Positions 10,167-20,007 of a stretch of DNA of 64,000 bases are shown one piece after another. Positions within the stretch are counted from its first letter, which is position 1. Every line of letters begins with the position of its first letter. A model generated the notes under the pieces. The model did not search any database. It was not told the origin of the DNA and saw only the letters and a program-made list of their open reading frames with translations. A program made the position numbers and the translations under genes. This stretch comes from Sisyra terminalis (lineage: Eukaryota; Arthropoda; Insecta; Neuroptera; Sisyridae), in contig OY292278.1 of the NCBI GenBank assembly GCA_958496175.1, positions 15,128,001 through 15,192,000 of the forward strand. Reading direction: 5' to 3'.

Positions 10167-13084
10167 ATGAAAAGTTTAAAATATTTTATAACCCTTATTA
10201 TTAAAATAAATTTAATTGTTACTAATGAAGCGTTAAACTTTGAATTGATTGTTGACTTTTTGCAAAGTTACCAACAGCCGTCGTTAGTGTCGGCATTTTT
10301 GTGCGATAAAAAAGGTATTTCTACAAAAAATAATTAAAAATTAATCCAATTAAAAAAAAAACGATTTTTATTGTAGTTGAACTTCAGTTGATTCAGCATT
10401 TAAATCGGAATAAATTTTTGGCTAATTCTTTCAATCCTACATTTCAAAATTGGCTCCAATTTAACGCCCCTCATACCGTATTTTTAACGGAAATTTCTAA
10501 TTGTCACGATTCGATTAATTTTCTTCAAAAGGTATCTCCGGTCTTTTGGTTATCATCAGTGGCGTACGCATAGTGAGTGTTAAGGGTACCTTGGCTTTAT
10601 TCACCCAAATAAATTTCAGTGCTTGGGAAGCTATTTTGGAATAAAATAACAGGCTTATGTCCCTTTTAGAACCGTCAATTTATAACGGCACTTAAGTAGT
10701 ATAACTTCAAAAATCGCAAATTGAACAAAAATAAAAACAAAGTAGAAGTACTGTTTATACAATATATAAATTATATTGTGGTACAATTTATGTAGTATAA
10801 TTTAATAATAGTACATGAAAATCATAAATAATAAACATAAATTTGAACAGAAGTTCAAACAAAAATATTTCCCAGACACGTATTTCGATTGCCAAGCAAT
10901 CTTCCTCAGTGGTCATCAAGTAGTTTGAATCGCTCCGTAACTGCTTTGTGATGATTTTTGAATTTCTGTTCAAATTTATGATTATGGTATGATTTTTATA
11001 TATTATTATATTAAATTATACTACATAATTTATATATTGTATAAACAGTATAATTGTTCAAAGTCAGCGGAAAAAATCGTATTTGAAAGTAGAAGTACTA
11101 GAAGCAAAAGTGCCCTTGCATCTTTGAAGTTGGCATCTACAAATAAGAATGCCAGCGTATGCTACTGATTACCAAAAGTGTATCTCTTATTAATTTTTAT
11201 TATAATTGCAGGTTCACCCTGATATTTTTAATTATCCCTACCGATGGATTATTTACAGTAGTTCAAATGATACGATTGAAATTCAAGAGAAAAATTTCCA
11301 AGAACATTTCCAAGATATTAATATTTTAGTCGACAGTGAAGTAACTGCAATTTTTTCCGACAATTCCATCTACAGATTGTTCCAATTTTATAAAATTGCA
11401 CCCAATTTGCCGATTATTAAGGAACCTTTTGGTGTTTGGCGTAAAAATCATGGTTTAAATATTACCCAGAAAATCCGAGTAATAGCCACGAGACGCCAAA
11501 ACTTGGAACAAGTGGTTTTAAAGACTGTCAATGTTATAACTGATAATGATACTTTTAATCACTTAACAGACTATCGGTATGATTATTTTCTTGAATTTCT
11601 ACAGAAATAATTTTTCATCTTTTTAGAAATCCAACAATTGATGCCGTTACCAAAATGAACTATATTTTAGTTCGACATGTATCTGACTTCATAAATGCTA
11701 CGTTGTCCTACAGTTATGAAGGTACTTGGGGGTATAAAGACAAAAATGGTTCCTGGAGTGGACTTATCGGGCGTTTAGTTCGTAAAGAAGCCATAATAGG
11801 AGGAACTCCGGCTTTCATGACGGCAGAACGAGTCGGGATAATTGATTACATAGCACTGACCACAAGATCCCGATCGAAATTTGTGTTTCGTCAGCCAAAA
11901 CTTAGTTATGTTACCAACGTTTATCAACTACCTTTCCATTGGACGGTGTGGGTGTCCACAGTTGGCTTAATCCTTTTGGGAACCATTGCCTTGCTAGTTG
12001 CAATCAAATGGGAAAATCGAAGAAGTGAATTTCTCAAACAGGTATTTGTTTTCCAATTTATCATAAGATGGAGTTCTGGATTTAATACTTTTTTTTTTTT
12101 TTTAAAGGAAGTCGAGCTTCATGGAACATGGCACGAAGCCTTATTTATAATATTTGGAGCCACCTGCCAACAAGGAGCTCCATCCTTACCTGATGGAATT
12201 TCAGGAAGAATAATTTCCATCTTTCTTTTCCTCTCACTGATGTTTCTCTATACATCCTATTCGGCGAACATAGTATCTCTTCTTCAGTCTCCTGCAGAAA
12301 CCATCAACACTTTATCCGATCTCCTACATTCGCGCCTTGGTTTAGGAATCCACAACACCGTTTTCAACCGATACTATTTCACAGTAAATAGCTAACATAT
12401 CTTTAAAAATCCTTTTAAAATTCAAATTTCGTTGTTTTAGACGGCCACCGAGCCGGTTCGGAAAGCCATTTACGAAAAGGTCTCCTCCAATAATCAACTA
12501 TCCAAATTTATGGAATTAAGCGAAGGGATTGCAAAGCTACGTGAAGGATTATTTGCGTTTCATTTTGAAGAAGGCATCGGCTATCGGTACATTCAAGATA
12601 CTTTTTTGGAACATGAAAAGTGTGGATTAAAAGATATTCAATATTTGCAAGTTGTTGATCCACATATAACCGTCCAGAAGAATACTCCGTACAAGAAAGT
12701 GTTAAAACTTGGGTTCGAGAATGAAGTCAATGGTTTAAATATATAATCATTTATATTTTTTTTTAAAGTTTTAGAAGAATTCATGAAAATGGAATTCAGC
12801 AACGAGAATTCCAGCGCATTTATACCAAACAACCAAAATGTGAATCGCAATCAGGAGGATTTATTAGTGTTGGATTAATTGATTGTTATATGGTTGTTGT
12901 TATTTTACTTGGAGGGATAGTTTTGTCGTTAATCATTTTCGGATTGGAAATTTATATTCACTATAGGTAAATGATATACGTTTGAATGATACTATCGGTG
13001 GAATATCATTTTTGGTTGTTTTACAGAATGACTTCATTCAAAGAAGGGAAGAGTTTATTAAAAAAATTAACAAAAAATAAATAG
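10167..13084 (+). CDS. Ir75: Ionotropic receptor, IR75 group, 8 exons, 628 aa
   Basis: Ligand-gated cation channel of the variant ionotropic glutamate receptor family; IR75 members detect mainly acids and related odorants in antennal neurons (family knowledge). Exons: 10167-10314, 10377-10531, 11212-11576, 11627-12041, 12108-12383, 12441-12712, 12769-12966, 13027-13084; all phases agree. A short hydrophobic leader is followed by an extracellular region. The S1 half of the ligand-binding domain ends with TAERVGIIDYIALTT (ligand arginine of the S1 lobe most likely Arg291) and FRQPKLSYVTNVYQLPF. The channel has TM1 at about 326-349, a CQQG pore stretch at 381-384 and SYSANIVSLLQ at 411-421, the family's SYTANLAAFL equivalent. 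S2 runs to LGFRRIHENGIQ, then TM3 (about residues 585-608). The exon-6 donor (gttcga at 12713) is weak, but only this join restores the conserved LGFRRIHE. No stop or frameshift was seen. Intron 2 holds a foldback MITE. Confidence 0.93.
10750..11049. mobile_element. Foldback MITE in IR75 intron 2
   Basis: Inverted ends ACTGTTTATACAATATATAA (left) and its complement on the right, with a second internal matching block ATTATACTACATAA. Same family as 8006-8262. On the minus strand the centre reads CTGAGGA, then GATTGC-TTG-GCAATC (a perfect 6-bp stem), then GAAATACG (10883-10909). Confidence 0.8.
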
Positions 13085-13280
13085 GAATTTAAATTTATTA
13101 CTTCTTCGGCAGAAAATTAACATAGGAAAAAAATAGTTTGTAGTTTAGGTCGTTTAGCAGTAGTTCTCACTTGAAAAGCACTCACCCTAGCGAAAAAAGC
13201 GTCCAATATATAAAATTCAAACTGAAAATTACTTAACACATTGCACGCTTTGTCAGTCACCGGTGACTGACAATTAAGTA

Positions 13281-13695
13281 CAGTGGGCCCAAGGTTTGTA
13301 AATTACACAGGTTGCTCCATTAGAAAAAAAAAATGACGTCATACGAAGAATTTTGAAATTGATCAGTCTGAAGATATGTACGAATTTCTTCTGGATACTT
13401 CACGTATCCATCACGTGGCCACCATGAGGCCACCGGTGTATTTTATAAACCGTGCAGTGGATCCCCGGTAATTCGACAAACAGTTTGTAGGGCAGAGTCG
13501 GATTAGCGAATTTATCGGATTATAGAGTACTGCCTATGACCCCCTATAGTCCGGATTTTTTTACGAAAAAGTACCTTGTAATCGGACAAATTACTCAATA
13601 TACAACAAAATATTCAATACATAATAAATAATAGACCATGTCGGATTACAGGGGGTGCCAGATTAGCCGAAGGCCGGATTATCGGGGGTCCACTG
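13281..13695. mobile_element. Tigger-like MITE, interrupted
   Basis: Starts CAGTGGGCCC at 13281 and ends CGGGGGTCCACTG at 13695, with TA on both sides (13279-13280 and 13696-13697). Its 5' end is split by a Mutator-like MITE at 13291-13453, after which it resumes as CAGTGGATCCCCGGTAATTC. The restart is the target duplication of the inner insertion. Confidence 0.8.
13291..13453. mobile_element. Mutator-like MITE, innermost of the nest
   Basis: Same family as 6120-6253: AAGGTTTGTAAATTACACAGG at the left, GGTGTATTTTATAAACC at the right, and a shared internal TGACGTCATACGAAGAATTTT. It is flanked by ACAGTGGGCCC and GCAGTGGATCC, an 11-bp duplication matching at 8 of 11 positions. Confidence 0.78.
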
Positions 13696-13816
13696 TATTC
13701 CAATTGAGCCGTGTCAGTCATTGGTGACTGACAATACATGGTTACTTTTATCTACTTTTTATGGCTATATGGTTTCGTCATTTTACGAAAAACCCGGTCG
13801 GCGTTCAATGTGTTAA

Positions 13817-14531
13817 ATAAGGACAAATATTCAACGCATATTCAACGAATATTCAACGCATACACCTAAAATTTATGCGGGAAAGACATAATATTGCAAT
13901 AGGTACCTATATTTAATTTAAAACTGTAAATTGGTTAATTCAATGATTATTCTGAGAACCTGTGGCAGAAAATGGCTCAGGTGCTGATATTTATTGGGGG
14001 GGGGGCATCCATCTGTAGGAATGAATATATAAGTAATCGGGATCTAAAACGGGATCTAGTATAGCATAAATCAAAAAGCGCCTGGAACGTCAGATATTTA
14101 AAATTATTCAGTGATTCGGCTTAAAGTAAGTAGAATAGAGACTCAGGAAATCATTGGTTTCCTGAACTTTGTTTGGATTTAAATTGGGTTGAAATTGGAA
14201 AATTGGGTTTTCTGAATCCCTGTTTCATTTAATTAAGACCAAATAGCTAAAAAAATTTAAGTGCCTAACTTTCCAAGTGCTTTTTGACCAATTCTGTGTT
14301 AGGTTCTTGGTCCCGGTTCCTTATGTATTCATTCAGAGTATTACATCCCACAAAACGTGGAAAGATATTCAGGTATCCAGAGGATTAATCATTTCATTAA
14401 TGAATGGAACAGTAAATTTGGTATAAGTATAGATAAGTTTTAATCGTAAAAACTCCGCCATGATTTTGGTTGATTTTGGTTCTTCAGTGGTTGTAATGAA
14501 TTTTCCTTGTCAGTACCTATTGTATGTACCA
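13817..14531. other. Intergenic, no gene
   Basis: AT-rich, with a conspicuous run of ten G at about 13997-14006. No exon or transposon end was recognised. Confidence 0.45.
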
Positions 14532-14695
14532 TTTTTTTTGTTATTTACCGTCGGCTTATAACTGTTGAAGTCTTTAGTGACTCTAGCGTTAATAATAATC
14601 CGTAAATCGAGAAATAATGAAAATTTGCTAGATACAAAACTCAAACCCAACACCTACCAGTTTTGGAGCAACAACTTTGACCACTCGGCCATCAG
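14532..14695 (-). mobile_element. tRNA-derived SINE
   Basis: Read on the minus strand it begins GGCCGAGTGGTC (RNA polymerase III A-box region of a tRNA) followed by CTCCAAAACTGGTAGGTGTTG and GGGTTTGAG (B-box-like). It ends GGTAAATAAC with an A-rich tail. It shares the whole layout with copies at 48536-48672 and 50185-50350, which fixes the family boundaries. Confidence 0.82.
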
Positions 14696-14846
14696 TAAGC
14701 ATTCAATAGAATATCAAACACTTTAGTAACTTATACTCCATATATTTCTTATTGATTACCTCATTTTAAGGAGTACAATAATAAAAGAAATTCAATTAAA
14801 TCCATTCAAAGTATCTTAAACATTATTCTAAATTCAAATCAAAGTA

Positions 14847-15532
14847 TTACAAAATCTTTTTTTTCTTGTTCACTTTTGCTGTTTTGCAATTTTGACAATT
14901 ACAGCCTCCTCTTTTCAGAGGCTCATAAACATTTGTTCCAGAACATCCTGGACATGGTTGCCATTTGTTCAAGTCTTCAATCTCTTTTCGACGAACTTCC
15001 TGTAATTTTGGATCTTCATCAGCGAAAACCACCTTCACATGCTCTTGTTGCTTGCATAGTCTGCAGTTTAGGTCTCCTGCCAACTTAATAAAGAAAAACA
15101 AAGTTCAGATATTTTTAAATAAAATAGGGAATTCATGGTACCGCAGCGACGTCCATTCCTTGTTTATTCATCATCATTAGGGTGTTGAACCAATGATAGT
15201 CCTTTTCCTTGCATTCATTCGGTCGTGTACAAAAACACGAGGACACATTGCTGGGTTTATTAAGATCACAAAAAGGACAATCAGGTCCTACTACATTACA
15301 GTGTAAAGGCTTTAAATCCGGCTGACTATAGACGTATCGCCAGAAATTTGCACATTTCGCTCGAATTTCTTCCCGATGATTGTCATTGGTAAAATGAAGC
15401 TCCTAAGTTTGATGTTTATGTTTTCTATTTAAAAAAAAAAGGCGACAAAAATATTTACAGATCAATTACTTTAAACATCAGCGAACTATCTTCATCAGGA
15501 ATCTGGTGATCATCCGATTTATTCTCAGTCAT
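14847..15532 (-). CDS. Cys-rich protein of unknown function, 3 exons, 186 aa
   Basis: Exons 15532-15470, 15402-15142 and 15083-14847 join in phase 0. The protein starts MTENKSDDHQIPDEDSS and ends KVNKKKKIL. The middle and C-terminal parts are rich in paired cysteines: CNVVGPDCPFC, CFC, CRLC, CPGC and CNCQNC, which suggests a structural metal-binding (probably zinc) protein. I do not recognise the family. It lies 93 bp downstream of the SPMIP1-like gene on the same strand, so the two could share a promoter region or be one transcription unit; the clean ATG and stop argue for separate proteins. No signal peptide is visible. Confidence 0.78.
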
Positions 15533-15625
15533 CGTAATAAAGTTGCATAATTTTGATTTTTTAAAAGAATTAAATGAAACAAATGGATGAGTTTATACTT
15601 TCAAAGGTAACTTTTTATTTAGTTT

Positions 15626-16253
15626 TTATGGACAATTACAGACGGTTGGATTGTATCGAGCTGTTTCCCGATAACTATCTGGATCACGACCAACGTTATT
15701 GCGTCGATAAAACGTATCCCGCAAAATTTGTATCTTTCCAAACTTTTCAATCGGATTGGTTTTGGAATAGAAGAACATTTTCCAGCCGTAACAAAAACTA
15801 GTGGTTTCCGGGAAATAGTAACGGTCTTCCGGCAATATTTTGCACCGTTCTTTCAAGTAGGTGACCCGATTTTTTTGGTTTGCTACAAAAAATTCGTTAA
15901 TACTTTGATCGAAACATAAACGTAAAGCTTTTACTTTGGTATATGATTGCCGTGGTGTTCGGATCGACCGGCTTCATGGTATGTATATAGGCATCAGGAT
16001 CTATTTCAGGAATAGGAAGTTCTCCCGGTTTAGGTGTCGTAAATCGTTTCGCTTGGCGATAAATTCGTACTCGTTCGTCATCTATTTTCTCTTGTTCTTC
16101 TTCGGCATGGGTCTTCTGGTGCGGTGTTTCCTTACAGGATTCAGCCAATTGTTTCTTGTTTCGCATAAACCATTTTAGGCGCAGCTGGTTTTCCTTCGAT
16201 ATGCTATCAACCCATATTTGTGCAGATTTGGCATCGACTTTTGCTCCAGCCAT
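15626..16253 (-). CDS. Possible sperm microtubule inner protein 1 (SPMIP1/ATP6V1FNB-like), 2 exons, 180 aa
   Basis: Exons 16253-15935 and 15849-15626 join in phase 1 over an 85-bp intron. The protein starts MAGAKVDAKSAQIWVDSI and stops after NPTVCNCP. A helical, charged N-terminal part (ENQLRLKWFMRNKK) is followed by a proline-rich linker, then YYFPETTSFCYGW and ILRDTFYRRNNVGR. A YGW block followed by R-D-T-F-Y-R-x-N recalls SPMIP1, a protein inside sperm axonemal doublets. That resemblance is from memory and was not checked. The acceptor at 15850 lacks a strong pyrimidine tract. If the assignment holds, expression should be testis-biased. Confidence 0.75.
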
Positions 16254-17039
16254 TTGGAATTTGGAATCCAAAAATTAAATTTACGGAAAAGAAAATTTTG
16301 ACAACAATTTTTCAAAATTAGTGATCGAAAAATGAAAATAAATTTTTGGCTATAACTATGTATTTTGACAGAAAATGACAAACTTGTATTATTTTCTTGC
16401 ATTTTCAAAACTATGAATTTTTTATTTTAATAAATGACTAGGGTGGATTTATTTACATAGTCATAATTGACTTGGAATATTTGTAATGTATAAGTAGGTT
16501 CTTATATGAAAGAAAATTACTGCTTACTATATTATTAAATGATTTATTGATGTATACTTAATATAATTTTATAATAATAGAGGAACCTGATAGTTAAATT
16601 AAATCAATAAACATACAATTTAGATTTGATTTTGATTTGGACTTTTTTCAATACTTCAATGTTAATCATTCTATTTGTACATACATTTTCCTTTTTCCTC
16701 CTTCAATAATATTTTTCAAAGTTCCAGGGTATTTTCGGAGGATCCATGTTTCAGGTCAATAATTTGCAATACTTTCAATTGAATTGATCACTCCTGTTTC
16801 TTCAAGGAACAGAAAAATCCTGAAAAATTCCGAAGTATCTTTTGGTTGTAAAAAAAGGAATAATAAATTTGACCTACAGAGTGTCATTGAGAACAGACAG
16901 TGTGGAAACAAGGATATATTTTTCTGTTGTCTATCAAACGACAGGTTTCACTTTCCACTGATTCCCCTGGTTATCCATCCAATGTCATCTATCTATGGTA
17001 AGGTTCTTTAAATCAAAATAGTCCATTCTTCGTTTACAT
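16254..17039. other. Intergenic, nothing recognised
   Basis: Upstream region of the SPMIP1-like gene. Only short chance frames (for example around 16784-17011). No TATA box close to the ATG was recognised. Confidence 0.4.
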
Positions 17040-17345
17040 TAATTCAAAAATTCTGTCCAGATTCTTCCGTTTTTCAGAATTTCCAGTTTTCCTTCTATAA
17101 CATCAATTATGAATCCTTTTTCTTTCAAAATGTGACCCATTTAGTAAGCTTTTCTTTTTGTCCCCACTTTGATGCCAGTTTTTTTTTTCGTTGGCTTCTC
17201 AATATTTCCACGTTTGTGACTCGATCCATCCATTTAACTTTCTTTATTATTCTCCTACTTATACTACAATACTTCAAAACTTTACCGAAACTTCCTTTCC
17301 AGTTTTCATAGAATCCAGGTTTCCATTCCAAATAATACAGCACTC
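17040..17345 (-). pseudogene. RTE-like LINE reverse-transcriptase C-terminal fragment
   Basis: On the minus strand, SISRRIIKKVKWMDRVTN, then (after a frameshift) MGHILKEKGFIIDVIEGKLE, matches the C-terminal pattern of arthropod RTE-type endonuclease-reverse transcriptases: RRxL+ISWxDRxTN and LGHILR...IIEGKxEG. Frameshifts and a missing catalytic region mark it as dead. A second piece with the YADD box lies at 18600-18740. Confidence 0.75.
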
Positions 17346-17540
17346 CTCATATACCACTTAAGCAAGTGCTACCAGGGTTCAAGATTCCATTGTCTTTGGT
17401 TTAGATTTTCCGCCTTTAACGAATACAAAATATTATTGGGATTATGTAAAAAAAAGAAAATAAGGCTACAAGGCTAAAAAGAACGTAGAAAGTTCGTAAA
17501 CGAAAATTTAATAAAGTATATACCAAAGATATCGGAAATT

Positions 17541-18245
17541 TTTAGCAAGATAAAACTCCAAAGAATTTAGGTGCTGATTTTAATGCAAATATTGAATCAG
17601 GTACAACGATCTCTTTACGTAAGTTTCTGGACTCCAAATTCGTTTTAAAAATTTGTAGCATTCGCATTGTATCAACAACAAGATTAAAAAAAGTAATTGC
17701 CAATATATTACAAGATAACGAGTAAATTTCGATCACCCAGCTGTGATTGGCTGAAAGTAAAAACGCCCTTTCATTGATTTCCTTAAGGTTCTTCCACTGA
17801 TTTTCAATCATCCAGAAGTGATTGGCTGTTGGTGGAAACGTCTTTTCTACGTTTTCTTCAAAGTTCTTCCATTGGTTTTTGATTATCCAGCTGTGATGGA
17901 TTATTGCCTTGCCTATAGTTTTTTTCGAGGTTCTTCAACTGATTTTCGATCATCCATCTGTGATTAGCTGAAAGGGGGACGCTCTTTCTTTGATTTCTTT
18001 AAGGTTCTTCTCCTGATTTTCGATTATCCACAAGTAATTGGCTTTTGGTGGAAACACTTGTTCTATGTTTTCTTCAAAGTTCTTCCATTGATTTCTGATT
18101 ATCCAGCTGTGATTCACTATTGATGTGAACCTTCTCTACAGTTTCTTCGAGGTTCTTCAACTGATTTTCGATCATCCAGCTGTGATTGGCTGTTGGTGGG
18201 AACACCCACTCGATATTTTCTGTTTGGTTCTTCCACTCGACGTAA
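17541..18245 (-). repeat. 75-bp tandem repeat, peptide-coding in origin
   Basis: Seven units start near 17731, 17806, 17881, 17948, 18021, 18097 and 18170 (spacings 75, 75, 67, 73, 76, 73), with a three-unit higher-order period of about 220 bp. On the minus strand each unit reads as a variant of the 25-residue peptide ANHSWMIENQWKNLEE plus VERxFPPT. Three consecutive units (17.7-17.9 kb) are in one open frame; the 67- and 73-bp spacings break it elsewhere. A single unit with the same peptide lies at 37.50-37.64 kb. It is either the remains of a repeat-protein exon or part of a transposon. Confidence 0.8.
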
Positions 18246-18599
18246 TTAGTCCTATGCTAATGATATATCTATTGATCAAATCGAAACAAATGCATTTCTT
18301 TCATACTTCAATTACCATACCATAAGCCTCTCATATTCTTTATCGAAAATGCAAACTTGTAGTCCGAAAAAAATTATCATGTATATGTGAATAAAATGTA
18401 AAATAATTTTCAATTTTGGTATCAATATATCATATTAACCCTACAATTATCCTACTCCCGAAATTTTATATTCGTACCATTATAGTGAAGTTCACATTTT
18501 TGATGGTTGTACTTCTATCGAGTATAAACTTCACACATGTATATTTTTTTTTAGATTTTCCACAAGATCCTTGATGCCAAACTTAATCGCAAATATCTA

Positions 18600-18740
18600 G
18601 AAATGCCATTAAAGATTTTTTTTCTTGTGCATTTCGAATTGTTTTTACGAATCGGTGCCCTTAACAGTACCAAATCGTCAGCATATTTAATGAGTTCTAT
18701 TATTAGTTCATCTATTATAAAGTTAATTAAATCCCCTGTT
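18600..18740 (-). pseudogene. RTE-like LINE fragment with YADD box
   Basis: The minus strand reads LIIELIKYADDLVLLR, the catalytic YxDD block of a non-LTR reverse transcriptase. It lies in the same orientation as the C-terminal fragment at 17040-17345 and is probably the same dead element, split by the 75-bp array. Confidence 0.7.
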
Positions 18741-18872
18741 ATAATTTATTTTCTTATTGAAGTCCCTGAAAATTGTTTTTATTTACAAATTGCATCCAAA
18801 TGTGACGTAGAATTGAGCAAAACATTAGATATTTATCATCAACTATTTGGAATATTTGGTGTCAATGTGTAA

Positions 18873-19415
18873 ATAAGCCAATTTTAAGCGGAAAATTACA
18901 GTGACCGGTTGAAAACTATAAACTTTGTTCCCAACAACACAAAATTTTGCACGTAGGCAAAATTTATTTGACAAATAGTAACTTGTAAACTTATCGATAA
19001 TCTAAAGGAAATAGTTCTTTTTTGTAATGGTTATATAATATGTTTGGGGTTTATTTTTTTTTTGGGAGATTTAATTTTTTTGCACAAAAGTCCGAATAAA
19101 TTGTCGGTCGTTTATAAAATTCTAAGTTATTGTTAATGAGTTTACACATTTATCAGTTATTTAAAGTTCATTTGAGATAAGGTCATCTGCTAGACAGTAC
19201 ATTGGTGGGTATCTAAAGCCGATTTTCAATTTCCTTTATCTGAGAAATTTGATTTGAGACTTTACCACACACCAAGTATGGGATCTGCCCGTTGATAGAA
19301 TGTCGCGTCTATTCTTATTCTAGAAATGTTATTTTCAGATTTAATAATTGTTATCTGTCGATTTATTTGTTGTTTTCTTGAAATTTCTTTCTTTTTTTTC
19401 ATTCGAATCTGAATT
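18873..19415. other. Intergenic, nothing recognised
   Basis: AT-rich sequence between the LINE remnant and the TATA box at 19416. No exon seen. Confidence 0.4.
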
Positions 19416-19451
19416 TATAAAAGCCGAAGCAGTGTACGTATTTGTGTTCAG
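19416..19451 (+). promoter_or_regulatory. TATA box and initiator
   Basis: TATAAAAG at 19416-19423 is followed 25 bp later by TTCAGA (initiator-like TCAG at 19448-19451), the normal insect spacing. It faces a plus-strand ORF at 19813 and, far downstream, the lipase. It could be the lipase promoter, but no splice link was proven. Confidence 0.45.
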
Positions 19452-19812
19452 AATTCAATGTTTTGATAGAGTTCATTGATGGTTATCGTTAAAACGGGAT
19501 TTTTCATTGAATATGTGTGATACGAATTAAATTGGGCTCGTTTTAGATTCCTTTTTCAATTTGTGTAACATGAATTTTGTTGCATAGCAAAGTACGGATG
19601 ATAAGACAAATATCGTTGACGTCAATAAAACGACTAATTGACTTACATTAGTTGTAGAATAGATGCGTGAAATATAGAGCACATTTTCGTTTTTCTCGGA
19701 GATATTTGTTACGAGTTGTGTAATTGAGAAGTTGACCAGTTTCATTGTCGCGATTTTAAATTTAATTTCTTCGAAATTTATTGGTGAATTGTTTTTATTT
19801 TTGGGGGACATA

Positions 19813-20007
19813 ATGTTGACTAATCGAACTGGGAGTTTGTTGATTCAGACAATGCTTTATTTGGCTAATCAGCAACAAAATAATGAGCTAAACGGTGATT
19901 CCAATTCGCTGTACCAGGTGAATTCAGCTGGAGGTGGAAATAGCGCCAACAATAACATATGTTCGTATAATTTTCATTTAATTTTCCAATTGATAAACTT
20001 GTTTTGA
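19813..20007 (+). CDS. Doubtful ORF, possible first exon
   Basis: The ATG at 19813 opens a frame reading MLTNRTGSLLIQTMLYLANQ followed by an Asn/Gln/Gly-rich stretch. It lies 360 bp below a TATA/initiator pair. Possible donors are CAG|gtgaat (19918, phase 0) and GAG|gtggaa (about 19932, phase 1). Only the weaker one would fit the phase-1 lipase exon at 26616, and the peptide has no convincing signal sequence. The end of the frame runs into a duplicated repeat from about 19960. An overlapping minus-strand frame (19811-19527) has one hydrophobic segment. Either could be chance. Confidence 0.25.
   Translation: MLTNRTGSLLIQTMLYLANQQQNNELNGDSNSLYQVNSAGGGNSANNNICSYNFHLIFQLINLF

Larger units (their letters stand above)
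13233..13816. mobile_element. piggyBac-like MITE carrying two nested insertions
   Basis: Starts TTAACACATTGCACGC (13233) and ends GCGTTCAATGTGTTAA (13816), an inverted pair with TTAA at both edges, the piggyBac-type target. Just inside each end is the near-identical palindrome GTCAGTCACCGGTGACTGAC (13243 area), repeated as GTCAGTCATTGGTGACTGAC (13712 area). A Tigger-like element (13281-13695) interrupts it, and that element is itself interrupted by a Mutator-like MITE. Confidence 0.75.

Noticed and set aside
17731..18240. Regular array considered as a CRISPR
   Set aside because: 75-bp units are contiguous, diverged and peptide-coding, without unique spacers, in an insect genome.
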